DNA from: Clarkia xantiana subsp. parviflora | Taxonomy: Eukaryota; Streptophyta; Magnoliopsida; Myrtales; Onagraceae | DNA: 64,000 nt | Direction: 5' to 3' | Assembly: GCA_036873135.1 (NCBI GenBank) | Contig: JAPTYO010000001.1 | Location: forward strand, 50,021,774-50,085,773 | Part shown: positions 46,336 to 59,116 of the stretch, piece by piece | Numbering within the stretch: position 1 is the stretch's first letter | Layout: each line of letters starts with the position of its first letter | Position numbers and translations under genes: made by a program | The notes under the pieces: model-generated | The model's input: only the letters and a program-made list of their open reading frames with translations | The model's database searches: none | Told to the model about the DNA's origin: nothing

Positions 46336-46995
46336 GGGTTAATTAGCAAAATTGCTAGCTAAACTTTATATGAATGTGCAATTTGGTAGCTAGACTTTTT
46401 TTCGTAACAAATTGCTAGCTGAACTTTTTATATTGTGCAAAAAGCTATCTCCGTCAATTTTTCCGTTAGTTTTGGATGGAAAATACTTTCAAATATTACT
46501 AAAAACATTCTAAAGTTTTAGTATGATAATATAAAGACATTATGTTTTATATAAAATCAAAATAATAAATAATAAATGTTAAAAGATATATTAAATAAAA
46601 AATGCACCTTAAAAATGCAAAAAAAAATAAATTAATTTATTAAAATATTTAAAAAAAAAACTCTAAAAACATACAATTTTAAAAATAATTAATTTTAATT
46701 TTTTAAACTTTGGGATTATATATTTAACATATATATATTTTTTGTATAATATATATAATTATAAATTTTATTCGAGATTTATATTTGTTTTTATATAAAA
46801 TCTGAGGTTATTTTACAATAATAGTAGAACTTTAGGGTATTTTTAGTAATTTTAGAAAGTATATTCCATCCATAATTAACGGAGCTAGCAAATTGCACAT
46901 TAGCAAAAGTTCAGCTAGCAATTTGCTACAAAAATAAGTTCGACTAGCAAATTGCATTTTTACAGAAAGTTCAGCTAGCAATTTGATAATTAACC
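46336..46995. mobile_element. GCTAGC-rich foldback element, complete copy
   Basis: It starts GGGTTAATTAGCAAAATTGC and ends GCTAGCAATTTGATAATTAACC. Each arm, about 130 bases, repeats AAATTGCTAGCTGAACTTTT-type units three times. Flanks ATATATACA (left) and ATATATATA (right) agree at 8 of 9 positions, compatible with a 9-base duplication. The interior is very AT-rich. Confidence 0.78.
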
Positions 46996-48679
46996 ATATA
47001 TATATATCCACCGCAACCGACTCTTCTTCGACATGCCCATTCAATCGAATACTCATATATTTCGATGGGCCCATTCTGCAGAATAGATAAATTTTTAATT
47101 TTTTTTTTCCTTTTTCCTTTTTCCTTTTTCATTTTTTTTACTTGAGATATTTTTTTAACGATTTATATAGTTTTAAGATTTTGTAAACCCGATTTAATGA
47201 GTGAATGATTTGGACTAATTCATCACAATGATATTAATTTTTCGGCCAAAAATAAATTAATTAAGCGCAATGATAAAATTGTTACAAAGTTTTATGGCTA
47301 ATTCGGCCAAACCGTCACCCAATACAAATAGGATTTTAGAATGTATGATTTATTTAGGTTTTTTTTTTTTTTTTACTAAAACTCATTGTGTTGATTGAAA
47401 GCTTTGGTCGAGTTAACCCTAAATAATAAAAATGTTTTACTATTTACAATTTTTGGGTTTACCCGCCGAACCGTTCATTTAACACAACATAGTTTTAGAA
47501 CAAAAAAAACATAAATTTTAAAACCCTATTGTGTTTATTGAATGGTTGGCGAACCTTAAACCGATCGGTCGTGTTAACCTTAAATTTGTTTAACAGTTTT
47601 ACCCTTCAGGGTTTACCCAACCAAACCGTTCAATCAACAAAATAAGTTTTAGAAAAAAAAATCATGAATTCTTAAACCTGTCGGGTGAACTGTTTAGGTT
47701 AATCCTAAAACAGTTTTTAACATTTTATTATCTAAAGTTAATTCGTCCAAATTGTTCAGCCAACACAATATAGTTTTAATAAAAAAAAAAAAAAATCATA
47801 CAACTACGTATAAATACATTTTTACAAAATCTTAAATTAAAAAATCGAAAACAGAATTGGCAAACTAACCCCTGGTTTCGTGAATATTATTTCAGGAACA
47901 AATTTTCCGAATTTATTTTTGTTAGAAAAGGGTAGTTTCATAAATGAAAAATAAGTGGGGTATTTTTCAACTTGGCTTTTATTGGTTTTTCTACCATGCT
48001 CCAAGAACATCATACTTTTGATTTTTTTTATTATTAGGGTGGACTTAACTATAACATATGTAAAACTTTAAAAGTATAAAACAATATGAAATTTTTTAAT
48101 CACACCTAATATTTACACCATAGTATTAATAATATCAATTTTCTTTTAGGTTTCATCTTTAGAGCAATAAGAAAAAAAAAATAGCAAAAACATGATACTC
48201 TTAGAGCATAATAGAAAGACATGTTTTTATTCCAAGTTATTTTTACAGAAAGCTCCCACGTTCCCCTAAGTTTTAGAATATAGTCTGGTTAGTCCATTCA
48301 TATAATCTGATGGTACCTTATATTTTCAAGACGTAAATATTAATTGATCCGCACTCTACTAACTTTCATATACTTTTCTGACAAGGCGGTGATACGACAC
48401 TAATGTAGCTTTATTTTCAACAACAAAACTTATATATTTTTATTTTAAATTCTTTGACTATTTTTATTTTATTTTATAACATATATCACTTTATTTGAAT
48501 TAAATGTTATATTATTTCTCTACATAACGCTAATGTACGTATGCTAATTACGTAACCACTTAACAGAAAACTAATGAACGCAAATAAAAAACCAATCACA
48601 TAAACATACCTTAATATACCCAAGAGAACAATTGAACTATAATCTTAACTTAAAGTGGTAAACGTTATAATTATAATTA
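46996..48679. other. AT-rich intergenic region
   Basis: Contains GGTTTACCCAACCAAACCGTTCA-like blocks in 47280-47760 repeated at intervals of roughly 150 bases, each followed by an A or T run; these look like an old diverged tandem repeat. No gene is supported. Confidence 0.4.
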
Positions 48680-49590
48680 GAGTTAATAGGTTTTTGATAC
48701 AATATATTGGACCTTTTTACCATGCTTTGGGAGCACCATGCTTTTGCCACTAATTTTTTGTTATACTATTTATACTTTTGGTTTTTGTTATACTATTTAT
48801 ATTTTTTGTATATTTTTTATGAAATATTTTTAAAATTTATACACTTTTGGTGCATCAGTTAGTAACTGTTAAGGTTGACCACTAAATAGTCACGTGACAA
48901 GCCCCAAATTTTTATTCGTTCTATTTAGTCCTCCAAATTAAATCACTAACTTTTTTAGTATAATTTAGTCCTAAGCTTATTTTAACCGCACCATTGACTC
49001 AATTGACCTATCTCGAATTGAGTCCATAGCTAGGTCCGACCATAAATCCATAATTATGTCACTTGACTTAGCCGACCCTTACCATAATCAGACCTAACCC
49101 TGGGATTGATCCGGACTAAGTCAATTGCGACCTTGACCCCAATCGGACCAGCTCTCAATTGACCTAGCCCAATCGAGCATAGGGCTAGGTTAGGCCATGG
49201 TTAGGGTCGGCTAGGTCAGGTAACCCTAACTATAGTCGGGGCTAGTCCTAACTCGACCCGTACTAGGTCAATCAAACCAATAATTTGAATTCGATTAGAA
49301 TAAGTCTATGAACTAAATTATTCAAAAAGAGTTACTGATGTAAACTAGAGAATTAAAGTGAACAAAATAAAAATTTATAACTAGTCACGTGACTATTTAA
49401 TGTTCAACATTAATAATTGACTAATTTTTTTGGCCACAAATAATTGACTAACTTATGTATTAAAAATGTACAAATTCCAAAATGTATTGAATCAAAAGCA
49501 ATGTATACAAAAAAAAAAAAATATGATGCAATAAAAATTAAAAGTGATCAAATATATTGTAATAAAAATAGTTTATTAATTAACCTTTAT
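48680..49590. mobile_element. Degenerate foldback element with palindromic centre
   Basis: The left arm starts AGAGTTAATAGGTTTTTGATAC and contains TAAATAGTCACGTGACAAGCC; the right arm contains CTAGTCACGTGACTATTTAA and ends TTTATTAATTAACC. The centre, 48990-49280, is a series of CCTAGC, GGTCCGACC and TAGGGTCGGCTAGG units in both directions. It is the largest copy (about 910 bases). Confidence 0.72.
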
Positions 49591-49992
49591 AATAGTGGGA
49601 ATAAAAATTAACCTTCTATATATAATGAAAGAACCCGGTCCACAACTGATTCCATTCGATTACTTGGGTAAAAGAAATACTGCTCTCCCCACGAGACCAA
49701 ATACAAAGCTGAAGCTTTCGATTCACCCACCAATCCATACATAACAATAATATCGCCGACCACAAGTGAATCAAAAGACGCTAACAGTTGCACGCATTAA
49801 AAAAAACATCTTTACATACTCTTCTTTCCCTAGGATAATTTCACCTTATTAAGACCAGTCACCCGACACCTACACCGCGGCCCGGACCGGCATCTTTCGT
49901 TTGGCGTGTCGATTGTTTTTTTTTTTTTTTACAGTGGAATACCATATATTACTTCAGGAACATCATCGGAGTGAAACCACGCATACGTATAG
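49591..49992. other. Downstream flank of the ARM-repeat gene
   Basis: Probably the 3' untranslated region of the leftward ARM gene. A T-tract of 15 is at 49916-49930. Confidence 0.45.
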
Positions 49993-52661
49993 TTATTTGA
50001 AAGAAACTTCGGAAGTTGGAGCACAAACCAGAGCTGCCCTCTGCTGCAGATGTCTCAAGCTCTGCTCCATGCTGACCTGGACCATCTCCGACAGCATCTT
50101 CTTCGCCTTGTCTGACTGCTCATCCCCATTAATCTGTGAAATGATGTTGCAGACAATGTTCTCGAGCGTGTCAGGCTGACATTCCGATCTCGGATACGGA
50201 GATTCCCTCAATAACCGCAGCAATGTCCTCGCTTTAGCTTGAGACTTTGGCGTACCTTGTACCGTAAGCTCCAGAAGACCCGGGATGACCCCTTCTTCAA
50301 GAATCGGGAGCCGGTATTTACTCCGATCGCTCTGACACATCGTCAGTAGTGTCCCAACCGCATATTCCCGACTTTGAAGAGACCCGTTTTCAAGAATGTC
50401 GACTACTGCAAAAACCCCATCTTCCTCAGACATTAAAGCAGTTCTACCTTCTTCATAACTTACCAGAGATTCTATCAGAGCGCTGCATTTCTCGGCGGTT
50501 TTCGATGATTTTTTAGAGGTTCTGAGTAAGTTCAATATGGAAGGGACTGGGTCGGCCTCGAGGATTATGCTGACGTTGTCTTGGTGTGTTGAGAGGTTAT
50601 AGAGACCCATCAAGGCATCGGTTCGGGCCTGTTGGCTACCTTGTTCTAGCATTGCCACGAGAAGAGGAATAGCTCCTGAGGAACCGATGATTGGTTTATT
50701 AACAGTTGAAGCAGATAGAGTTAATAGAGCTGCGGTTGCACATTCTTGCAGTTTCGTGCTGCTTGATTGAAGGAAGCTGATGATTGGTTCCAGAGCTCCC
50801 GCACCCACAATGTTGATCTTGTTCCTGCAAGATGGAACTATATTACATGAAATTCTCGAATTGTCTATATAGAGTCTAGAATCTGTTAGGGATTATGGGG
50901 AAGGATTTTATTTAGCAGAAAGTACCAAAAATTTAGTTAAATAACATAAAGTATGGTGGAGGATCAGAACCCACTATAGGGATCAAAAGCTGGACAATAC
51001 AAAGTCTTCTCTTATATAAGATTAGAACGAATCAAACATCTAAATGACCCTTTTCCAGACATTACAATATTCCTAGACATGCCAAAAAAGCAATCTTGAT
51101 AAACCCAAGCAACGCAAAAATGATCTAATACTCATTTGTTTGACATCAAGGCCACATAGAAGGAACTCCTTAGAATATTCTTATTAGGGTATAGAATCGT
51201 TATTAGTCACTACCGCAGAAAATGATTCTTATTTGCACAATCTGGTTAATAGCTGTTATATTCCTTCATATGTTGCTGAAAACAGTACATGTTCAATTTG
51301 AGAACTAGACAATATCTTTATGAAGATAAATGTTTACTTCACAAGCAATAAATAGTGCTAAAGCTCAGAGGTGATTCCATCAAAGTAACCGGAAGTGGTT
51401 ACTGGTTAAAAAAGTGGATACTATAGTCCATGGAAAAGGCAACTACTTTAATGGACATATAGATAACCCAGAAGGAAAGATTACATAATTGCAAAGGCAA
51501 ACAAACTAAAGGCAAGGATATATAAAGTAAAAGCAGAACACTTAAACCAGATAAGAACCAGTCTGATTGGGATTAACTGTTCTAATAAGAAAGGAAAACA
51601 TATGCAATCAGGGACAGACAGATGCACTTCTTGATCCGCCATATCCATATCTACTAGTCCAAATTTTGTCATTTTGATGAAAATTCATAAAATTTGGAAA
51701 CTTTAATTATGATTAAGGCCACCTTTTCAAGGATTAGTGGTGCTTAGATTAGTCAGCTAAGCTAAAGAGAAAGTGAAAGGATAAAGAAGGGAATCAGTAA
51801 GTACATGCTTTCCATTGTGATTCTGCAATTGATGAATTCGAGGTAAAAGCAAGGGAGGGACTAATAGGAACTCAGGTCAAGCTAAGTATCGTCATCTTCT
51901 TACCCAGGCAAGGATCTAAAATAAACCAAGGCAAAGCATAGATTCATTCCCTAACCATTTGATTAATAAAGATACAAGGTAGTCTTTTTTTATTAACCCA
52001 AGGTACCAACTACCAAAAACAATAAAAATGCACCATTTGATTTATAAGTGTAGCAAAATGACCACAAATCAAAGCAGCAATTAGAAGTAGAACTTTTCTC
52101 GCAAGCAGAGCATCAATTCCATATGTAGCTGAAGAATGGAATCAAATTCTATCAACCAACACAAGAAATGCCCAATCAGATTTGTGAAGAATCTTGACAA
52201 AAACTTTGCTTATATCCACGAAATGATTTGTTCTAGCAAAAAGGTATGAGAGCGAAACAAACTGAATCAACAGGGATACATATAAACATCGCAATTTTAC
52301 ATAGTTTAAAATCTGCTCGGTAGAATCATGACGTTGCAATTAAAGAGAATACGAATATGAGGTAGAGAAAGTACGTTTCATCTTTGACGGCAAGATTGAG
52401 GAGAGCAAGAAGCGCAGCCTCGTTCAATTCCGGGGAGTCAGCTTGGAGCATGGAAACAAGCGGTCCGACGGCTTCAGCGAGATGGCACCGACACCTCCGA
52501 GATGTCTTCGTTAGCCGGCGGATGTCGCGAGCAGCTTGGAGCTTCGAATCAAACTCGCCAGCTTGGAGTAGGTGGAGAGCTCGGAGGACGGCGGAAGAGG
52601 CGGAGCGCGGAGTCGTCTCAGCCTCCGTGTTTGCGTGGCTCTCCGGCGGTGAGTAGTCCAT
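49993..52661 (-). CDS. Armadillo-repeat protein (PUB-like ARM domain without a U-box)
   Basis: Two exons, 52375-52661 and 49993-50824, joined in phase across a 1.55-kb intron, encode 372 residues. From about residue 60 the protein is a run of ARM repeats with the usual signatures, for example EAVGPLVSMLQADSPELNEA, GAIPLLVAMLEQGSQQARTD and EGVIPGLLELTVQGTPKSQA. The C-terminus is a short helix-rich tail with HLQQRAALVC. No U-box precedes the repeats, so it is not itself an E3 ligase; similar Arabidopsis proteins are close to the ARM part of PUB ligases and serve as protein-interaction scaffolds. The start is the first ATG of exon 1. Partners are unknown. Confidence 0.9.
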
Positions 52662-54599
52662 TTCGCGGTGGCAGCTTCTCCCCGGTAGCGATTGAGACAG
52701 GGAGGAGAGAGCGGGAGAGAGAGAAAAAAAATCTGAGTGAGATTTGGAATTTAGGCTTTGGCGGAGAGGGACCTCAGGGGCGTATTTTGTTGAGGAGGGA
52801 TGAGGAACTTGGTGGCGTTAAGCAACAGTAATAAGAAAAAATAAATAATAATAATTTTTTGTATTACTTTTTGGAAAAGATGTTTGGGTTTGGGGCTTGG
52901 GCCTTGCCTTTGGAGATTTATTATTCTAAAACTAATTATTAAAAGAATTAATAATTTTGGCAAAAAGAAAAAGAATTATTATATATATTATTAAAATTCT
53001 GTCGGGTCTTTATTTGGAGGGAGACGGCGTTGGGTAGTTGTTGGACTTATACTTGCTTTTCAGCGCCCTTTGCTTTATTCACCCGCCATCTAATCTAGCG
53101 TGGTTTTCATTAAAAAAAAATTAATTAGTTAAATGCAACAATATGTTTTAAACATGTTATTATATATATATATACTATTTTTTTTGCTAAATATATCACT
53201 ATATTTTTAAATATGGCTAGATATATTACTAAGTTAATTTACAGTTAAATTTATATTAAAAACGATGACGTTATACTTATACATATATATGAAATATATT
53301 TTCTATTTTTTAGTTTTTTAATGTTTCAATATTTTTACATTTTCTTCTTTTTTTTGTGATTTTTTTTACTATTTTCCTATATTTTTAATATTTTCAAAGT
53401 TTTCGAGTATTACTATTACTTAGTTGACAAGCATATAGAAAATATATATGCATCGATAAAAATTTTAACGTAAATTTTATTGTCAAACTAATAAAGTGAT
53501 GCATTTGGTAACATTTTAAAAATATAAATAATGTGTTTAACAACATATATAATGCATTGAGTAATAATATAAAACATAGTGGCACATCTGAATATTTTTT
53601 AAAATCTAATATGTTGTTGGTTAAAATGACTCAATATATTAACCCATGGAACCGTTCAGTCGAACCCATTGGTTCAACTGAACCGTCCGCTCATTGTGGT
53701 GGTCCATAGCACTGCCCAACCAAAGCCTGGTTGGGCCCAAATCGGGACGGGGGTTGTTGAATGAATGGAAAGGACTTCCGGTTGGAGTGATTTTCTTTAT
53801 TTTTTCAAAATAACACCACTATATCTAGATGTTGTTTTTGGGTGACGCTTACGTTCTTCTTTATTGCTAAAGTAAATTGGAAGGAAATTAAGACTTATTT
53901 ACCAAAGAAAAAAAAATTAACTTTGAATTTTCACAAAAAGAATAAATCGATTATTTTTGTAAAAATTAAATGGATTATTTTTATAAAAATATAAATTCAG
54001 TTATTATATAAAAAAAACTTAACTTCAATGTTTTGTAAAAAATTGCTTTTAAAAAAAATCAATTTTATAAAACATTCCCATTTTGTATTTTTGCACTTTT
54101 TTATAAAACACTCAATGTTGGGTTTGATTTTTAGTAAGTAATCCGGAAATTATTGTATACAGGAGGGAGTATAATTAAAACGCTCTAAATTTAATTATTC
54201 TGCTTTATAATTAACACTAATTTATTGCTTTTTATGATTTCCACGAAAAGAGCTTACGCTAGCTAAAGCCTAGATTAGATGTGTCTTGTCTTGTCAATAT
54301 ATGAATCGAAGTCATTGCCCTCACCAATTACAAACCCACAAATGTAACGGTTCCAACCAAGCATCAAACAAATTCCCAACAAATTATCCTTTACTTTTCT
54401 GTGTAATATTATTTTCATTTATGTTGCTCCAAAATTTCTCATTCAAATGGGTTTAAATCACGTCTTATTATTATTTCAGGAGCCTTCTTTAACGATATAG
54501 TTATTTGCTAGAATGCTTAACGAATAAAATAGTAAATTCTTGTTCTTTGTGAAGGAAGGGAAAAAAATAAAATAAAAAAGTAAGCGAGGGCTAAATTCC
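52662..54599. other. Intergenic region upstream of the ARM gene
   Basis: The first 200 bases should hold the leader and promoter of the ARM gene. The remainder is AT-rich with A/T runs; around 53640-53760 is a less AT-rich patch with GGTTCAACTGAACCG palindromes, possibly an old element. Confidence 0.4.
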
Positions 54600-55145
54600 G
54601 CCTAGGCGGATAATTTATGACACGACACGAATATGCACGAAAACAACCGTATTCGTGTTATGATATGACAGGACGTTAAAACAATAGCACGAACACAATT
54701 AACACGATATAACTTCCGTGTCGTGTTCGTGTTTGGGTATTATAATAAGACACACACAATAGCACAATAACGTTGTGCTACTAAGACTAATTCTTAATTA
54801 TTTTTTGAACAAAACTTATTAATTATCTTTAAAAACTTTAATTAATGATTTAATTTTTAATGTTTGTAAACTCTATATTACTAACTTATGAATACTGACA
54901 TATTAATTCATAACTTTTTGCTATATGAATTTCATTATTTTATTTTTTGCTCAAGTATCACGTATAGATATGTACAACCGAATATCCTTACACAACACGA
55001 CAAGAACACGCACGGAAATATTCGTGTCCTGTTCGTGTTCGTACGTAAAACGTGGTACGATTAGCTTACCGTGCGTGTTCGTGTTCAGTAAGTTTAACCT
55101 GATACGATCATTAACACGCATAATAGCACGAATTTTCGTCCTATT
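54600..55145. repeat. CACGACACGAA-rich inverted repeat
   Basis: Units such as ACACGACACGAATATGCACG and CGTGTCGTGTTCGTGTTTGG occur near both ends in opposing orientation, with an AT-rich centre. The pattern is common in plant non-autonomous hAT-like elements. Ends and target duplication could not be fixed. Confidence 0.5.
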
Positions 55146-55752
55146 ACAGCTAGCAGCTGAGGATTTAGACGGCTCCTTCTCCTTTTGTGGGGGTTCGAAT
55201 CCCCCTCTTGTCCACAATCGGCCCAAAGTGGAAGAATAAGATCTGAAATGGGGCTCGAATTCTAAAGTGATCAGAATAGTAATACGACCGTAAATATTAC
55301 ATCTATATTCCCCTTATATCCATATTAAAAAAAAAGATTATGTAGATACTGAGATTGAAGACGTATATTTAGTAAGCAGTTATATATCATAAAGTTTATG
55401 GCATTTAAAATGCAGTCTCATCACCTATCAACTTTCCTTCGACTATCTCTTCTATCAAACTAACGAACTAAAGCCAGGTGGGGTCCATAGTAGTTGAGAG
55501 AATACTGCTACCAATGCTACGCCGAATGGGTCAATATTAGCACGCCCAATAAAAAAGATATCCCCTTACATTAACGTTCATATGTGTCGGTGCAAAATAT
55601 GCGTCTGTCCAAAATCCACTCTTCTAACGGACAGGTACAAAGGTCATTACGATGATGTCAAAGGAAAATGAGTTTAATTAGCTAGCTAATAATGTAATAT
55701 ACTTGGCCAAAAAAAATGTAATATACAATATTTTGTTAGATTTTAGTATTTA

Positions 55753-56167
55753 GAGCATCCACAATGGTATTACGTAAAGATTACGTAAACGTGGGTCCTA
55801 CATGTTTATTTAAGTAAAGCAAAAAAAACTATCTACAGTGGTTTTACATAGCATTCCTTAAAAATGGGACCCGCACGTAAATTTATGTTTTTACATAAAG
55901 CATTCCTTAAATTTAAGTAATGCACTATGTATTACGTAACCAATTTTTTATTATAAATTAATTCATTTTATAATTAATACTAATATCTTATTGGTGGTTG
56001 TTGGAAAATTTAATAATAAAATATATTTAAGGAATATGTTTAAGTAATACGATTGCAGAGAAAATATTTTTTACGTGTCTTAAATTTACGTATTACTTAA
56101 AGTGTACATAAATGTCTACGTGGCAACTTTAAAAAATACAATTTATGTAAAACCACTGTGGATGCTC
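55753..56167. mobile_element. PIF/Harbinger (Tourist-like) MITE with TTA duplication
   Basis: The ends are GAGCATCCACAATGGT and ACCACTGTGGATGCTC, inverted with one mismatch, and a TTA trinucleotide flanks both sides (55750-55752 and 56168-56170), as expected for this superfamily. It is 415 bases long with no coding capacity. A second, broken copy lies at 42708-43069. Confidence 0.86.
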
Positions 56168-56170
56168 TTA

Positions 56171-56718
56171 GTTATAGTAAATTGTGGAGTGTAATATTAA
56201 AATATTAAATTGCTATTAAATCCTGTTAATCGAAATATAAATTTAAGATGATCTAACCGTAAAAGAAGAAGAAGATCAAGAAGAAATAATGATCTTTTAA
56301 AATAAAATAATAGATATTCTTTAATCTCATCATATCTTCTTTTTTTTTTTTATTTATGTAATATCATATTAAAATAAAAACATCTATCGTAATATCATAT
56401 TGTAACTGAATTCACATTATAAAGAGTTCCACATTGCATTATTTAGTTTTCGCTGTAATTTGTATATGACGTTGAATTATGCGCCACATTACGTAATGTC
56501 AAACATCCCATAAGTTTTGGTTAAAAAAAAGTCCGTTTAAAAAAACATTTCATGGACTTGGAATTGTATTGCGTTGTTCAATATGGTAGCCCAAGAAGGG
56601 AAATAAATTTTAGAGCTTGGGCCAGAAATCGTCTTCGTCTATCCATAACTTGCATGTCCATGAAGAGTGGCCCAAAAGGAAAAGTCTTTTCGAGTTGTGA
56701 AAGTAACCAAAAATAGAG
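56171..56718. other. Spacer between MITE and tRNA
   Basis: AT-rich, no gene or repeat that can be named. Confidence 0.5.
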
Positions 56719-56791
56719 TGGAGGTGCGGGGAATCGAACCCCGTGCCTCTCGCATGCGAAGCGAGCGCTCTACCATATGAGCTACACCCCC
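56719..56791 (-). tRNA. tRNA-Ala (anticodon CGC)
   Basis: The minus strand folds as a standard 73-base tRNA. The acceptor stem is GGGGGTG/CACCTCC with one G-T wobble and discriminator A. The D arm is GTAGCTCATATGGTAGAGC, the anticodon arm CTCGCTTCGCATGCGAG with CGC in the loop, and the T arm has GGTTCGATTCC. There is no intron and the CCA is not encoded, as expected for a nuclear gene. Internal A and B box promoter sequences are intact (TAGCTCATATGG, GGTTCGATTCC). Confidence 0.97.
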
Positions 56792-58698
56792 TCATATTTA
56801 TATAATGCACATTATTTATATAGGAATCTAATGTTAATATTTTTTCATACACTTTTAGTCTGCGATAAATAATATTGTCAGGGTATTACAAATATCTCTT
56901 TCCATATACACTCTTGATCAAGTGATAATTGAGAAAATCAAGTGACTATAGTGATACGTATAATATATATATATACACATACAAGTGCATAGATCATTCT
57001 TCGTTCATGATGTGATTAATTTGCTCGATATATATAATTCATCAAATCACGGATTCAAGGTTTGTTTGTTTGTGGATTACCTATATAGATATATATGCAT
57101 GTCTTCATTAATACTGCATGGACCCACAAAGTAGAGTAAACATTCGATGTTGAGCATGTGAGGTTATTCTATAAATAAATGTATGCTTGTTGGATTAACA
57201 GCATGCAAGAATAATAATATATCCCATACATATATTATAGATATATATATTGTAGTAGCTAACTATACTACTACGTGCAGGGCTGAATGCCAGTTTGACT
57301 TCTCTCGATCGACAGCGCCAATATAAACATTGTCTCGTTCCCTACAATACAAACCGAAGCCACATGTCATGTCACTGTGCACTTTGCTGTACCCAGTTTG
57401 AAACATCATGCAATATATATTTATATATAAAGAGCTAGCTAGCTAGCTAGCTAGACACATGAAATATCCTTCATATAATAATCTCCCTTCGGATTACTGT
57501 CATGTGCATTTAAGTGAGGAACATCTTGGGTCCTTATTTGCTTAATTACTATAATATAACCTACTTTGTTTATATTTTATTTCTATAGTAATCTTTTTTT
57601 TATTACAAGTAAACGCACACATTATTGGCCTAATTAAATTGACTCTACAAAAGTAATTTGTACGTATTTTATTGTATGAATTGGCGGGGTTTGTTTATTA
57701 TACTACTCATTTACTGATTGTATTTATTATATAAAAATTTGATTTATAATTAATATAATTGACTCCTTAACTAATTTTTTAATTTAAAATATATTTTAAA
57801 AGAACGTATTCATTTTTTTGTCAATTAATTTGTTACAATGGTGTACGTAAGTTAGAAATATATATAATGTAATATGCCATTCATAAGGTTTTCATCTCTA
57901 CTTTCACATGAAAAAAATCGGTAGTAATTCAGAGTACCGTAGAAAAAGTTATTCTCTTTAATTACGATATTCAAGAAAAAAATAATATCATAATAAATTA
58001 AATATTTTTTTTCTTTTGTGGATATTAAAATGATAAAATATTATGATTTAATGAAATGTAAGTTGATATAACACTCTTATTAATTTTAATGCGTTTTAAA
58101 GCTTAAATTCACTTATTTCATCACATGTAATTATTTAATGTATAATTCTTTAGATTTACACACAAATGTATGTACCTATATATATATATATATATATATT
58201 GCATATATACATGAATGGTGAATATACATTTTTTATAACTTAATTAACCTAGCTCACACGTTCTATACATCATTTTTGGTAAAATTACCAAGAGATTATT
58301 ATATATGAAATGGCTCTCTTTAGAAACTCAAAATACCTTTATCGTATATATTTTATTGTACCTATAGATATAGTTAGTTAAATATGCTCAACATACTAAT
58401 TAATAGGTTTATATATATTTGACGTGGGGTAACCATTGGACAAATCTGATCTTATCATTTATATGTCAGGAAGACAAATTAGCATCTAATCATTGGCATT
58501 ATACTATAACAGCCAAGTTTACGCTGAAACCAAGTTAAAAAGCAGCAATTTCCACATCCACGATTCTGCGCCTGTATTATTTGTTATAATAAAAAGAAGG
58601 TCAAAGAAGCACAGCTTGAGAAATTTAACACAATTGAGCCCAAGCCGCAAAACCTGCTAGCTAGTACTCTACTCGACGCTTAATTGCCGATTTATTCA
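56792..58698. other. AT-rich region between tRNA and LTR element
   Basis: No gene supported. A GCTA run (AGCTAGCTAGCTAGCTAGC) is at 57434-57452 and a short TA run at 58163-58179. The remainder is AT-rich. Confidence 0.5.
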
Positions 58699-59116
58699 TG
58701 TAAAAATAACGAAGTACCGATATGCACTTGTTTAAAATCGTACTTTAACAATAAGAGAAAAATTCATATATATATAACTCATTTACTCTAAATATAATAG
58801 GAGACTCTTACAACTTGTGATGGTGGATCTAGTTGTAGTGTTGTGCTCCTTTTTGCTACAAATGACTCACTCCTATTTATTGGAGACTAAAGAAATCTCT
58901 AGACTTAAAAATATCTAGACTAAGAACTTCCTAGAAACTCTCTAAAATTTCCTACACTTATTTAGTCCCTAGAATTATCTAGACATATAAGCTAAGCATT
59001 AGTGCCTAAATATTTCTTCAACTTGGATCAACTATCTTAGCCCAAATCTTCAAGTCTTGGTCCATGATGTTAGGTTGGTCATAGCCCATAAAAGTAAGTC
59101 AATGTTGATCTTAACA
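58699..59116 (-). repeat. 3' LTR of the retrotransposon
   Basis: 418 bases, bounded TG/CA, adjacent to the polypurine tract. It contains the AAATCTCTAGAC and CTAGAAACTCTCTA segments shared with the other LTR. Confidence 0.9.

Noticed and set aside
55150..55216. A tRNA-like 3' half (GGGGGTTCGAATCCCCC T arm, then CTCTTGTCC)
   Set aside because: The T arm is perfect, but no matching acceptor strand, D arm or anticodon arm lies at the right distance upstream. At best a tRNA fragment.
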